Assembly (NCBI GenBank): GCA_022825265.1
Contig: JAJDXE010000011.1
Coordinates: 157,968-221,967, forward strand
Source of the DNA: Dehalococcoidia bacterium
GTDB lineage: Bacteria; Chloroflexota; Dehalococcoidia; Bin125
Direction of reading: 5' to 3'
Length of the DNA stretch: 64,000 bases
The notes under the pieces are model-generated. The model was given only the letters and a program-made list of their open reading frames with translations. It did not search any database and was not told the origin of the DNA. Position numbers and translations under genes: made by a program. This document shows, in pieces, positions 25,349 to 33,856 of this stretch. The number at the start of each line of letters is the position of its first letter. The first letter of the stretch is position 1.

Positions 25349-26617
25349 ATGCCTGGCGAAGCATCAATGTCCGCCGCGATCATCGGCGCCGCCGAAGCCA
25401 ACGACATCGGCTACCCGCAGACGCCGAAGTCCTCGCTCACCCTCCACATCGAGGCGATCAACAACGTCTGCGAGATGACCGGCATCCCGATCAGGGCGAT
25501 TGACGGAATCTTCTCGGCCGGTTGGTCGCCGCAGATCGCCGAGTATCTCGGCCTGCACCCCAAGTACATCGACACCACCGCCGTCGGTGGCTGCTCGTTC
25601 GAGATGCACGTCCACCACGCGCTGGCCGCGATCCACGCCGGCGTCATCGACGTGGCCCTCGTCACGCACGGTGAGATGGGATTCAGCCAGCGGTTCACCG
25701 GCGGCAAAGGCACCGGACGCCCCTTCGGCGGCGGCGACCCCTGGGACCCTGGCACGCAGCACACCTCGGCCTACGGGCTGGGCGGCGCGCCGACCTCCTA
25801 CTCGCACGCGCTCAACCGTCACATGGCCCGCTACGGCACGACGCAGGAAGACTTCGCCGAGATCGCCGTCGTCACCCGCGAATGGGCGACCCTCAACCCT
25901 CGCGCCGTCATGTACCGCAAGGCCGGCGAGGGCGACCTGCCCCCGCTGGAAAAGGGCGAGTGGGGCGGCGGCAAGCGCGGCCACACCTTCGGCGGACCGA
26001 TCACCGTCGACACCGTCATGAACTCCCGCCCAATCTCCTGGCCAATCAAGCTGCTCGACGTCTGCCTGGTCACTGACCACGGCGGTGCGGTCCTGATCAC
26101 CGGCCCCGAGCTGGCCAAGACCTCCAAGACCCCTCCAGTCTGGATCGCCGGCGCGGGTGAGTCGATCTCGCACTGGAACATGCTCGAAATGGGCGAGTTC
26201 ACCAAGACCTCCGCCAGCCGCTCGGCCGCGGCCGCCTACAAGATGGCCGGAATGGGTCCCGAGGACATGGAAATGGCCATGATCTACGACTCGTTCACCG
26301 TCACCGCCGGGATCACCGCCGAGATGCTCGGTCTCGCCCCAGCCGGTGAAGGCTTCACGCTCTGGAAGGACCGCCACGCGGCCCCCGGCGGACGCCTGCC
26401 GATCAACACCAACGGCGGCGGACTGAGCTTCAACCACTCCGGCATGTACGGCATGCAGTTGCTGGTTGAGGCGTACCGGCAGCTCTCAGGCACGGCCGAG
26501 GACGGCGGCTTCTCCGGCGACCCGGGCAAGCAGACCAGCGCACGCAGTTGCGTGGTCAACGGCACCGGCGGCTCGCTGAGCACGACCGGCACCCTGGTGC
26601 TTGTCTCCGACGACTAA
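25349..26617 (+). CDS. Thiolase-like acetyl-CoA acyltransferase (SCP2-thiolase type)
   Basis: 422 residues. The nucleophile region is VGGCSFEMHVHHALAAIHAG with Cys about 83. GGLSFNHSGMYGMQLLVEAY near 361-380 carries the catalytic His, and ARSCVVNGTGGSLSTTGTL closes the chain. Like other SCP2-thiolase-like proteins paired with DUF35 partners, it may act in thiolysis or retro-aldol cleavage of acyl-CoAs. Residues ~191-212 (EGDLPPLEKGEWGGGKRGHT) look like an insertion between NPRAVMY and the GGPITVDTVM motif. A strong terminator follows. Confidence 0.83.
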   Translation: MPGEASMSAAIIGAAEANDIGYPQTPKSSLTLHIEAINNVCEMTGIPIRAIDGIFSAGWSPQIAEYLGLHPKYIDTTAVGGCSFEMHVHHALAAIHAGVIDVALVTHGEMGFSQRFTGGKGTGRPFGGGDPWDPGTQHTSAYGLGGAPTSYSHALNRHMARYGTTQEDFAEIAVVTREWATLNPRAVMYRKAGEGDLPPLEKGEWGGGKRGHTFGGPITVDTVMNSRPISWPIKLLDVCLVTDHGGAVLITGPELAKTSKTPPVWIAGAGESISHWNMLEMGEFTKTSASRSAAAAYKMAGMGPEDMEMAMIYDSFTVTAGITAEMLGLAPAGEGFTLWKDRHAAPGGRLPINTNGGGLSFNHSGMYGMQLLVEAYRQLSGTAEDGGFSGDPGKQTSARSCVVNGTGGSLSTTGTLVLVSDD

Positions 26618-26641
26618 TCGCCGAGACAGATTTCATTGCAT

Positions 26642-26682
26642 CGAGGCCGCCCCCACAAGTGTGGGGGCGGCCTCGTTCGTTT
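26642..26682 (+). terminator. Rho-independent terminator
   Basis: CGAGGCCGCCCCCAC and its exact complement GTGGGGGCGGCCTCG form a perfect 15-bp stem around an AAGT loop, followed by TTCGTTT. It ends the DUF35/thiolase transcript. Confidence 0.9.
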
Positions 26683-26715
26683 ACCTTGCCGCACACGCGG
26701 TGATGGGAGTCAATC

Positions 26716-27141
26716 ATGTCAAGCGAGCATCCAGGCAGCTCAGATGAACACGAACGCCAAACCGCTCAGGGCGTCACCTTCTTCTGGGCCATGGTCATGG
26801 CCGCGGGCTTCGTCGTCCTGTTTGGCCTGACGCAATGGGGCATCCTCGACGATGTGCCGACGTCAGAAATCGGCTTGTTTGCGGTCGGTTCGGCCAACGG
26901 CATCGGGCTCATTGCCATTGGCGGCTGGAACGCGATTGGATTGGTTGCCATCGGTGGCGCGAACTCGATCGGACTGGTCGCCGTGGGCGGTTTCAACTCG
27001 GTCGGCGTGGTGGCCTTCGGCGGCGTCAGCAGTTACGGTCTGGTCTCGCTCGGCGGAATCAATGCACTGGGTACCAGGGTCAGCGTGCGCATGTTCCAGT
27101 GGTCGCCGGTCGTCGTCAGGTCGCAAGGCAGAGGCGGGTAA
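26716..27141 (+). CDS. Membrane protein with 11-residue repeats
   Basis: 141 residues. A hydrophobic segment at about 20-40 (VTFFWAMVMAAGFVVLFGLT) precedes seven units of an 11-residue repeat of form (I/V)GL(I/V)A(I/V)GGxNx between residues ~53 and 119, for example IGLIAIGGWNA and IGLVAIGGANS. The regular G-G and N positions suggest a stacked-turn or membrane-inserted repeat structure. C-terminal end basic (SPVVVRSQGRGG). Function unknown. It stands alone between a terminator and the TPP riboswitch. Confidence 0.6.
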   Translation: MSSEHPGSSDEHERQTAQGVTFFWAMVMAAGFVVLFGLTQWGILDDVPTSEIGLFAVGSANGIGLIAIGGWNAIGLVAIGGANSIGLVAVGGFNSVGVVAFGGVSSYGLVSLGGINALGTRVSVRMFQWSPVVVRSQGRGG

Positions 27142-27173
27142 CGATCGCCGGTGTGTTAACCTCAGCAGAGAGT

Positions 27174-27275
27174 CAAGCCGGGGTGGTCCACCGTCGAGGC
27201 GACGGGCACAGGGCCTGAGAACACACCCGCCGAACCTGATCCGGGTAATGCCGGCGCAGGGAGCGCAGCGAACTT
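27174..27275 (+). promoter_or_regulatory. TPP riboswitch (THI element)
   Basis: Contains the canonical landmarks of the thiamine pyrophosphate aptamer: CCGGGGTGG at the 5' side, GGGCCTGAGA at 27211-27220 (the CUGAGA loop) and AACCTGATCCGGGTAATGCC (27233-27252) followed by GGCGCAGGGA. It lies 48 bp before the thiD start and therefore controls the whole thiamine operon; whether it acts on transcription or translation is not evident. Confidence 0.95.
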
Positions 27276-27322
27276 CAGGCCCGCCCAGACGACGATGTAC
27301 CGCCCCCAAACTGGGACTGCCC

Positions 27323-28114
27323 GTGCGCGTCGTCTGTTCGATTGCCGGTTCGGATTCGTCTGCCGGGGCTGGGATCCAGGCCGACCTCAAGTCGATCACG
27401 GCCAACGGGGCGTATGCCGCGACGGTGATCACTGCAGTGACCGCGCAGAACACGCTCGGCGTGCAGGGCGCCTGGCCGCTTCCGCTGGAGTCGGTTAATG
27501 ATCAGATTGAGTCTGTCTTTGATGACCTCGATGTCGCGGCCGTCAAGACGGGCATGCTGGGCGGGTCCGAGATGATTGAACTCGTCGCCGAGCAGCTCAA
27601 ATCTCGACGGCCTCCGTTTGTCGTGGTCGATCCCGTGATGATCTCGAAGACCGGGTTCGCGCTGCTGGCCGAGGACGCTGCATCGACGCTGCGTCGTCAG
27701 TTGCTTCCGCTGGCGACTGTCGTGACGCCCAATGTGCATGAGGCCGAGGCCTTGACCGGACTGTCAATCAAGACGGTTGATGACGCCCAGCAGGCTGGAG
27801 AGGTGCTGCTTGAGGCCGGGGCATCGGCGGCGTTGGTCAAGGGCGGACATCTCGAAGGCGCGCCTGCGACCGACGTGTTGGTCACCGCCGACGAGACCGA
27901 AGTCTTCGTGGGGGAATGGATTGACCAGCGACACACCCATGGGACGGGCTGCACGTATGCGTCGGCGATTGCGGCGCAACTGGCATTGGGAGCGGAGTTG
28001 AGAGACGCGATTGGGAGGTCGAAGCAGTACGTGACGGAGGCGATCCGCGGCGGTCTTGAAATTGGGCATGGCGTCGGGCCGACCGATCACTTCTGGATGA
28101 CGCGTTATGACTGA
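27323..28114 (+). CDS. thiD: Hydroxymethylpyrimidine / phosphomethylpyrimidine kinase
   Basis: Phosphorylates HMP and HMP-P to HMP-PP for thiamine synthesis. 263 residues from the GTG at 27323, which places the start just after the riboswitch and opens MRVVCSIAGSDSSAGAGIQA, the standard N-terminus; a longer frame upstream crosses the riboswitch and is not plausible. Other motifs: AVKTGMLGGSEMI, VVDPVMISKTG, VVTPNVHEAEALTG, and HTHGTGCTYASAIAA with the catalytic-site GTGC. Overlaps thiE by eight bases. Confidence 0.95.
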   Translation: MRVVCSIAGSDSSAGAGIQADLKSITANGAYAATVITAVTAQNTLGVQGAWPLPLESVNDQIESVFDDLDVAAVKTGMLGGSEMIELVAEQLKSRRPPFVVVDPVMISKTGFALLAEDAASTLRRQLLPLATVVTPNVHEAEALTGLSIKTVDDAQQAGEVLLEAGASAALVKGGHLEGAPATDVLVTADETEVFVGEWIDQRHTHGTGCTYASAIAAQLALGAELRDAIGRSKQYVTEAIRGGLEIGHGVGPTDHFWMTRYD

Positions 28115-28754
28115 GGAGAAGTCGGTCGGTCGACTGCATGTGATTACGGATGAGGTGCTGCAGGACCGGTTCAGTCACGTTGAGCTGGCCGCGGCTGCGG
28201 CTGCCGGCGGCGCCGATGTCATCCAGTATCGAGAGAAGCGGCCGGTCTCGACGAAGGAGATGATGCGCGTCGCGGTATTGATGAGTCTTGCCTGCCGAGA
28301 GTTCGGCACGACCTTGTTGATCGACGACCGCGTCGATGTCGCCGCTGCGGTCGGCGCGACTGCGGTGCATCTGGGCCGCGAAGACTTGCCGCCCGATATC
28401 GCCCGACAGATTCTTGGCTCCGATGCGATCATCGGCGGGACGGCTAACTCGGTGGAGGAGGCGGTCAAGGTGGCGAAGCAGCCCATCGACTATCTCGGTG
28501 TGGGTCCCGTGTTCGGTACAACGTCGAAGGGTGAACGCGCGGCGCCGATGCTCGGTCTGGAACGGTTTGCGGAGATTTGCGAGGCGGTCGACAAACCGGT
28601 GATCGGGATTGGCAGCATCTCCGTCGATCGCGTTGGAGATGTCCTGGACGCGGGGGCGCATGGGGTCGCCGTGTTGTCGGCGGTGGTCTGCCAGGAAGAT
28701 CCGCAGACGTCATGTCGGGAGTTCGCCGACGAGATCAAGCGGGTGCTGACATGA
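28107..28754 (+). CDS. thiE: Thiamine-phosphate synthase
   Basis: Joins HMP-PP and thiazole phosphate to thiamine monophosphate. 215 residues, TIM barrel. Motifs: LHVITDEVL at the start, DVIQYREKRPVSTKEMMRVA near 37-56, LLIDDRVDVAAAVGATAVHL, and the C-terminal phosphate site YLGVGPVFGTTSKGE with VIGIGSIS. Overlaps thiD upstream and, by ATGA, the first thiO downstream. It is the more canonical of two ThiE/TenI-type genes in this operon. Confidence 0.93.
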   Translation: MTEEKSVGRLHVITDEVLQDRFSHVELAAAAAAGGADVIQYREKRPVSTKEMMRVAVLMSLACREFGTTLLIDDRVDVAAAVGATAVHLGREDLPPDIARQILGSDAIIGGTANSVEEAVKVAKQPIDYLGVGPVFGTTSKGERAAPMLGLERFAEICEAVDKPVIGIGSISVDRVGDVLDAGAHGVAVLSAVVCQEDPQTSCREFADEIKRVLT

Positions 28755-29896
28755 CTGACGTCGCGGACGTCGCAATCGTTGGCGGCGGTGTGATTGGTCT
28801 GTCGTGCGCGTTCGAGCTGGCGCGTCGGGGCAAGTCGGTGAGCGTGATCGAACGAGAGCGGCCGGGATTCGGCGCGTCGACGGTCGCGGCGGGGATGCTG
28901 ACGCCGTCGTTTGAGGTCGAGCTGACGCCACCAGCCTTGGTCGAGCTTCAGTTGGACAGCTTGCGTCGTTATCCGCAGTTTGTGGCTGAGATCGAATCGG
29001 CCGGCGGGCTGTCGTGCGGGTACCGGGAGGAAGGCACGCTCTGGGTGTCGAGGCACCGGGACGATGAGTTGGAGCTCGAGCACCTCCGCAAGATCCAGGA
29101 GGACCGTGGGTTGCCAGCGCGTCGTTTGACCGGGCGCGAGGTTCGGCAGATCGAGCCGTACGTCTCGCCCCGCGCGGTCGGCGGGTTGTTGGTCGAGTCC
29201 GATCACCAGGTCAACTCGAGGACGTTGATGGTCGCTCTGCAGGCCGCCTGCGAGGCGGTTGGAGTTGCAATCCGAGTCGGCGCGGGCGTTACGACGGTCG
29301 AGCGGACCCAGGGTCGGGTCGAACTGGCGATTGAGGAAGAGTCGGGTGTGTCAACGCTATGCGCTGATCAGGTTCTGCTCGCCGCCGGGGTCTGGCTGGA
29401 GGATGGACTGGTTACGCCGTTGCCGACGATCGGCATGCGGCCGATCAAGGGGCAGATTGTTCACCTCAAAGGACAGCGGCTGGCTGATCATGTGCTGCGC
29501 AACAGCGACATCTACATCGTGCCTCGCTCCGGCGGAGAGCTGCTGCTCGGCGCGACCGAGGAAGAACAGGGCTTCGATCTGCGGCCCACAGCGGGTGGGA
29601 CGCTGGATCTGTTGCGCTACGCCTTCGAGATCCTGCCCGGGATCTACGACCTGTATGTCAGCGAGATTGATGTTGGCCTGCGTCCTGCGGTGACCGATCA
29701 TCAGCCGGTGCTCGGGCCGGCGAACGTTGAAGGGATCTACATTGCCGGAGGTCACTATCGGGGCGGGGTGATCCTGGCGCCGAGCACGGCGTACTGGATG
29801 GCCGAGCTGATGACGACTGGTCGGGCGCCGGAACAGATTGCGTCGTTTGGTATCGAACGACTCCTGGCGGAGCGGCTGCAGGAGGCGGCGGGATGA
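28751..29896 (+). CDS. thiO: Glycine oxidase ThiO, copy 1
   Basis: FAD-dependent oxidation of glycine to iminoglycine, which supplies the C2-N3 unit of thiazole in place of ThiH. 381 residues from the ATG at 28751, opening with the FAD site VAIVGGGVIGLSCAFELARR. GASTVAAGMLTP near 40, MRPIKGQIVHLKG near 235, and VGLRPAVTDHQPVLGPANVE with GHYRGGVILAPSTA near the end are D-amino-acid-oxidase-type landmarks. Coupled on both sides by 4-bp overlaps. Confidence 0.9.
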   Translation: MTDVADVAIVGGGVIGLSCAFELARRGKSVSVIERERPGFGASTVAAGMLTPSFEVELTPPALVELQLDSLRRYPQFVAEIESAGGLSCGYREEGTLWVSRHRDDELELEHLRKIQEDRGLPARRLTGREVRQIEPYVSPRAVGGLLVESDHQVNSRTLMVALQAACEAVGVAIRVGAGVTTVERTQGRVELAIEEESGVSTLCADQVLLAAGVWLEDGLVTPLPTIGMRPIKGQIVHLKGQRLADHVLRNSDIYIVPRSGGELLLGATEEEQGFDLRPTAGGTLDLLRYAFEILPGIYDLYVSEIDVGLRPAVTDHQPVLGPANVEGIYIAGGHYRGGVILAPSTAYWMAELMTTGRAPEQIASFGIERLLAERLQEAAG

Positions 29897-31083
29897 GTGA
29901 ACGGGAGACCTGGGATGTCGCTGTCGTTGGCGGCGGTGTGATTGGCCTGGCCTGTGCGTTTGAGCTGGCGCGGCGGAGGCGGCGTGTTGTGGTGATCGAG
30001 CGTCATCAGCCGGGGAGTCACGCCAGCCGGATCGCGGCCGGTCTGTTGAGCACGATCGGTCTGCCGCTGGGCGAGGATGACGACCTGTTCCCGCTGAAGC
30101 TCGACAGTCTGCGTCGGTATCCGCAGTTCATTGCCAAGGTGGAGTCGATCGGCCGGCAGAGCTCGGGATTTCGGACGGATGGGACGCTCTGGGTGGCCCG
30201 AACCGCTGAGGACGACCAGCAGCTCGATCAACTCAACGAAAAGCGAACGAGTCTGCGGCTGCTGTCGCGTCGGGTGACGGCGCGGGAAGTGGCCTCATTC
30301 GAGCCGCAGCTGGCGCCGGGTGCGGTCAGCGGGTTGTTGATCGAAGAAGACGTCCAGGTCGATCCGCGTCGATTGCTGTCCACGCTTGAACAAGGATGCC
30401 AGGCCGTGCGGGCCAAAATTGCGACCTCTCAAGAGGTCACAGGCGGCGAGTACGAGGAGTCGGCGCAGGCCTGGAACCTCAGCCTGCGAGCGACAGCATC
30501 CAACGAGCGGCTCGATGACCTGCTGGCCAAGGATGTCGTGATTACTGCTGGTCCCTGGTGCGACGAGATCATCGACTCGGCCTCTGAGTCGGCGGCTCCG
30601 CTCTCGCCGACGGGTGTGGGGCCGGTCAAGGGACAACTGCTTCGGATGCGGGGGCCGGCGCTGATCGAGCGGGTGATTCAGACGACGAATATTGCACTGG
30701 CCCAGCGTCGGGATGGGGAGTTGATCATCGCCTCGACCAAGGAGCCGGAGGCGGGTTGGGATTTGACTCCGACCGATGATGCTCGTGAGTCTCTGTTGCA
30801 GCGAGGGACAGAGATTTTGCCGGCGCTGAGTGGACTCGATCTGGAGGAGCACAGCGTTGGCCTGCGTCCGTCCACTGACGATCATTTGCCGGTGATTGGA
30901 CCTGCAGGCCGCGAGGGGCTGTGGATCGCGACGGGTCATTATCGACACGGCGTGCTGCTTGCCGGGTCGACGGCGCATTGGCTGGCCGAGGCGATGGAGT
31001 CGGGCGGGGTTCCCGAGATTCTCAAGCCGTATGGGATCGAGCGGCTGGGACAGTCGCAGAAGAGTTTGGAGGCGGCGAGATGA
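29893..31083 (+). CDS. ThiO-like FAD-dependent glycine oxidase, copy 2
   Basis: A tandem paralogue of the preceding gene, joined by ATGA. 396 residues. It repeats the same landmarks in the same order: VAVVGGGVIGLACAFELARR, AGLLSTIG, VGPVKGQLLRMRG, and SVGLRPSTDDHLPVIGPAGR with TGHYRHGVLLAGSTA. The FAD site and the terminal G-H-Y-R block are intact, so it is probably an active flavoenzyme. It may be a second glycine oxidase or have shifted to another amino acid; sequence alone does not decide. Confidence 0.83.
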   Translation: MSERETWDVAVVGGGVIGLACAFELARRRRRVVVIERHQPGSHASRIAAGLLSTIGLPLGEDDDLFPLKLDSLRRYPQFIAKVESIGRQSSGFRTDGTLWVARTAEDDQQLDQLNEKRTSLRLLSRRVTAREVASFEPQLAPGAVSGLLIEEDVQVDPRRLLSTLEQGCQAVRAKIATSQEVTGGEYEESAQAWNLSLRATASNERLDDLLAKDVVITAGPWCDEIIDSASESAAPLSPTGVGPVKGQLLRMRGPALIERVIQTTNIALAQRRDGELIIASTKEPEAGWDLTPTDDARESLLQRGTEILPALSGLDLEEHSVGLRPSTDDHLPVIGPAGREGLWIATGHYRHGVLLAGSTAHWLAEAMESGGVPEILKPYGIERLGQSQKSLEAAR

Positions 31084-31304
31084 CGCAGCCGCACACGACG
31101 CTGGAAGTGACGCTCAACGGTGAGGCGATCACACTGTCCAATCATGAGCTGACTGAAGCTCTTTGCGAGATTGGCTATGACCCTGAGCAGCAGGGCATTG
31201 CCGTGGCGATCAACATGTCGGTGGTGCCGCGCAGCGAGTGGGGTCAGACCAATGTTGCGGACGGCGACCGGATCGACATCGTCGGCGCGAAACAGGGTGG
31301 ATAG
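31080..31304 (+). CDS. thiS: Sulfur carrier protein ThiS
   Basis: 74 residues from the ATG at 31080, overlapping the second thiO by four bases. Ubiquitin-like protein ending in the required Gly-Gly ([10 protein letters not shown]), which is activated as a thiocarboxylate and donates sulfur to Thi[21 protein letters not shown] and [14 protein letters not shown] are typical. No thiF adenylyltransferase lies in the window. Confidence 0.92.
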   Translation: MTQPHTTLEVTLNGEAITLSNHELTEALCEIGYDPEQQGIAVAINMSVVPRSEWGQTNVADGDRIDIVGAKQGG

Positions 31305-31312
31305 GCAGACCG

Positions 31313-32134
31313 ATGAGCGTTGCAAGCGACAGCATCGAGCAAGACACCTGGACCCTGGCCGGGCGGGAGATGTCCTCTCGGATCATTCTCGGTACGGCGC
31401 GCTATCCCTCGCAGGAGACGTTGCTGGCGTCGCTGGAGGCATCGGGGACTGAACTGGTGACGGTCGCGCTGCGACGCGTCAATGTTGGCTCGGCGGACGG
31501 CAGCGACCCGACCAATCTGTACACCCTGCTGACCGAGCGTGGCTACGGATTGCTGCCAAACACGGCCGGGTGCTTCACCGCGCCCGATGCCATCCTGACG
31601 GCTGAACTGGCGCGGGAGGCGCTCGGCGTTTCGCTGGTGAAACTCGAAGTGATCGCCGACGAGGACACGCTGTTGCCCGATACGGAGGGACTGCTCGAGG
31701 GCGCGCAGGAACTGGTGCGGCGTGGATTCCAGGTGTTGCCTTACACCAACGACGACCCGGTCACGGCGCGGAAGCTGGAGGACGTGGGTTGTTCGGCGGT
31801 GATGCCGCTGGGCGCGCCGATCGGCTCGGGACTGGGAATCCGAAACCCGCACAACATCCAGCTGATCAAGGAGCGCGCCAATGTGCCGGTGATTGTCGAC
31901 GCTGGCGTCGGCACGGCGTCCGACGTGGCGATCGCGTTTGAGCTCGGCTGCGATGCCGTGCTGATGAACACCGCGGTCGCTCGCTCACGCAATCCGATCC
32001 AAATGGCGCGGGCGATGAACGCGGCGGCGCGCGCCGGTCGGGATGCGTTCCTTGCCGGGCGGATGCCGCGCAAGTTCTACGCCGATGCCTCTTCACCGTC
32101 CGAGGGGATGATTTCGCCTCTCGAGACGTCATGA
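31313..32134 (+). CDS. thiG: Thiazole synthase
   Basis: Builds thiazole phosphate from deoxyxylulose phosphate, iminoglycine and ThiS thiocarboxylate. 273 residues from the ATG at 31313. Landmarks: [44 protein letters not shown], the Schiff-base Lys in [30 protein letters not shown] and [14 protein letters not shown], then [20 protein letters not shown]. Eight bases after thiS. Confidence 0.95.
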   Translation: MSVASDSIEQDTWTLAGREMSSRIILGTARYPSQETLLASLEASGTELVTVALRRVNVGSADGSDPTNLYTLLTERGYGLLPNTAGCFTAPDAILTAELAREALGVSLVKLEVIADEDTLLPDTEGLLEGAQELVRRGFQVLPYTNDDPVTARKLEDVGCSAVMPLGAPIGSGLGIRNPHNIQLIKERANVPVIVDAGVGTASDVAIAFELGCDAVLMNTAVARSRNPIQMARAMNAAARAGRDAFLAGRMPRKFYADASSPSEGMISPLETS

Positions 32135-32177
32135 GCAACGAGCTGATTCGACCTCTCAACAGCGAAGGAGATTGACT

Positions 32178-32825
32178 GTGTCCGAACCGCCTCCGACTTC
32201 AATGTCACAACGCCTCTGGGATGAGAACCGCGACCTGGCGGAAGCATGCCTGGAGCATCCATTCATCGTCGGGCTGGCCGACGGCTCGCTGTCCGAATCG
32301 CGCTACGGACTGTTCGCGCAGCAGGACCACTTTTACCTTGACGCCTACGCGCGCTCGTATGGCTGGGGCGCCGTGCGTGCTCGCGACTGGGCCACGCGCC
32401 GACAGTTCGGCGAGCTGCTCTCGGGGATCCTGACCGAAGGCACGCTGCACGAGAAGACCGCGCCAGAACTGGGTGTGTCGCTTGAGGACGTTCAACCCTT
32501 GCCGGCGGCTCGCGAGTACACCGACTTCCTGCTTGCGACGGCGTCGCTGGGAACGATCGGCGAGCACCTGGCCGCGATGGCGCCTTGCGCCAAGTTGTAT
32601 GGATGGCTGGGCTCGCGTCTCGCCGATCAGCCGTATGACGACCGCTATGGATTCTGGATCGATATGTACTCAGGATCCGGCTACCAGGAGAAGGTCGAGA
32701 TCATCATGGGCATGCTCGACGAGCAGGGTGACGACTCGGCCACGGAGGCGATCAAGTTCCGTACGGCGATGGAGCTCGAGTACAACTTCTTCGACTCGGC
32801 CTGGGTGAATGGGGAGGCGCAGTGA
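32178..32825 (+). CDS. tenA: TenA-family aminopyrimidine aminohydrolase
   Basis: Hydrolyses aminomethyl-pyrimidine degradation products (and thiamine) to HMP for salvage. I start at GTG 32178, eight bases after AAGGAG; a TTG at 32172 is too close to it. 215 residues, all-helical. Seen: HPFIVGLADGSLSESRYGLF, QQDHFYLDAYARSYG, MAPCAKLYGWLGSRLA with the likely catalytic Cys near 137, and AMELEYNFFDSAW with the C-terminal Glu. Its neighbours (an HMP-type importer and thiD) fit salvage. Confidence 0.9.
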   Translation: MSEPPPTSMSQRLWDENRDLAEACLEHPFIVGLADGSLSESRYGLFAQQDHFYLDAYARSYGWGAVRARDWATRRQFGELLSGILTEGTLHEKTAPELGVSLEDVQPLPAAREYTDFLLATASLGTIGEHLAAMAPCAKLYGWLGSRLADQPYDDRYGFWIDMYSGSGYQEKVEIIMGMLDEQGDDSATEAIKFRTAMELEYNFFDSAWVNGEAQ

Positions 32826-33847
32826 GCATCCCGTTGCGACTGCTTGCAGCCCTCTTCGGGGCGGCTCTGCTGGTTATCTCCGCGATCCTGGTTGGCTGCG
32901 GCGAGGATGAGCCAGACTTGATTCGAGTGCAGCTCGACTGGACACCGAACACGAACCACACCGGCGTCTACGTCGCGCTGGCGCAGGGCTGGTACGAGGA
33001 CGAGGGCGTCGAGGTTGAGATTTTGCCTTACAGCGGCACCTCGGGCGATCTGCTGGTCGCCGAGGGCGTGGCCGATGTGGCGTTCTCGTTCGCGACGGTC
33101 GTGCCGTTCTCGCGAGCGCAGGGCCTGGATGTGGTCAGCATTGCCGCGGTGCTGCAGAAGAGTCCGACGGAGATCGCCGTGCTCGAAGACGGCCCGGTCA
33201 AGCGCCTCCGCGACATGGACGGCAAGCTCTACGCCGGATGGGGGCTGCCTTATGAGCTTCCGCAATGGCGCACGGTGATCCAGGCCGACGGCGGGGAGGG
33301 CACGGCCGAGTTGGTCGTGCTTGACACCGGCGCCTACGATGCGTTGCTCGCCGGGCGCGTTCACGCGGTGGAGATTTTCGTTACGTGGGAGGGGCTCGAC
33401 TGGGATCGGCAGGGGATCGAGTATCGCACCTGGCGCCACGCCGACTTCGGCGTGCCTGACCGTCCGGCGGTGCTGCTCGTCACATCTGGTGAGACGCTCG
33501 ATGGTAAAGAGGACGCCCTGATCCGGTTCATGCGCGCCACTCTGCGCGGCTATGAGTTTGCCGCTGATGACCCGGACGAGGCAGGTCGGCTGTTGATCGA
33601 GACTGCCGGCGAAGACGCCTTCCCCGACCCAGAGCTCGTCTACGCATCGGCGCGCTTGTTGGCTGAGGAGTACTACATCGCCGCCGACGATCGCTGGGGG
33701 ACGCAGACGCTGGCGCAGTGGTCGGACTATCCCGGTTGGTTGTACGAGCATGGATTGTTGACCGACGAGAACGGCGATCCGTTGTCGACTGAACCTGATT
33801 GGTCGGCGCACTTCAACACCGAAATCATCGAGGCGGCGCGAGAGTAG
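32822..33847 (+). CDS. thiY: Pyrimidine-precursor ABC transporter, substrate-binding lipoprotein (ThiY-like)
   Basis: NMT1/THI5-like binding protein, 341 residues. The signal peptide ends in lipobox LVGC at about residues 23-26, so it is a lipoprotein. The mature part begins with the family hallmark LDWTPNTNHTGVYVALAQGW, followed by LPYSGTSGDLLVAEGVADVA, and ends with a WSDYPGWLYEHGLL motif. GTG start overlapping the tenA stop. With the next two genes it forms a complete importer, in bacteria typically for formylaminopyrimidine-type thiamine precursors. Confidence 0.87.
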   Translation: MSIPLRLLAALFGAALLVISAILVGCGEDEPDLIRVQLDWTPNTNHTGVYVALAQGWYEDEGVEVEILPYSGTSGDLLVAEGVADVAFSFATVVPFSRAQGLDVVSIAAVLQKSPTEIAVLEDGPVKRLRDMDGKLYAGWGLPYELPQWRTVIQADGGEGTAELVVLDTGAYDALLAGRVHAVEIFVTWEGLDWDRQGIEYRTWRHADFGVPDRPAVLLVTSGETLDGKEDALIRFMRATLRGYEFAADDPDEAGRLLIETAGEDAFPDPELVYASARLLAEEYYIAADDRWGTQTLAQWSDYPGWLYEHGLLTDENGDPLSTEPDWSAHFNTEIIEAARE

Positions 33848-33856
33848 CGGCCGCTG

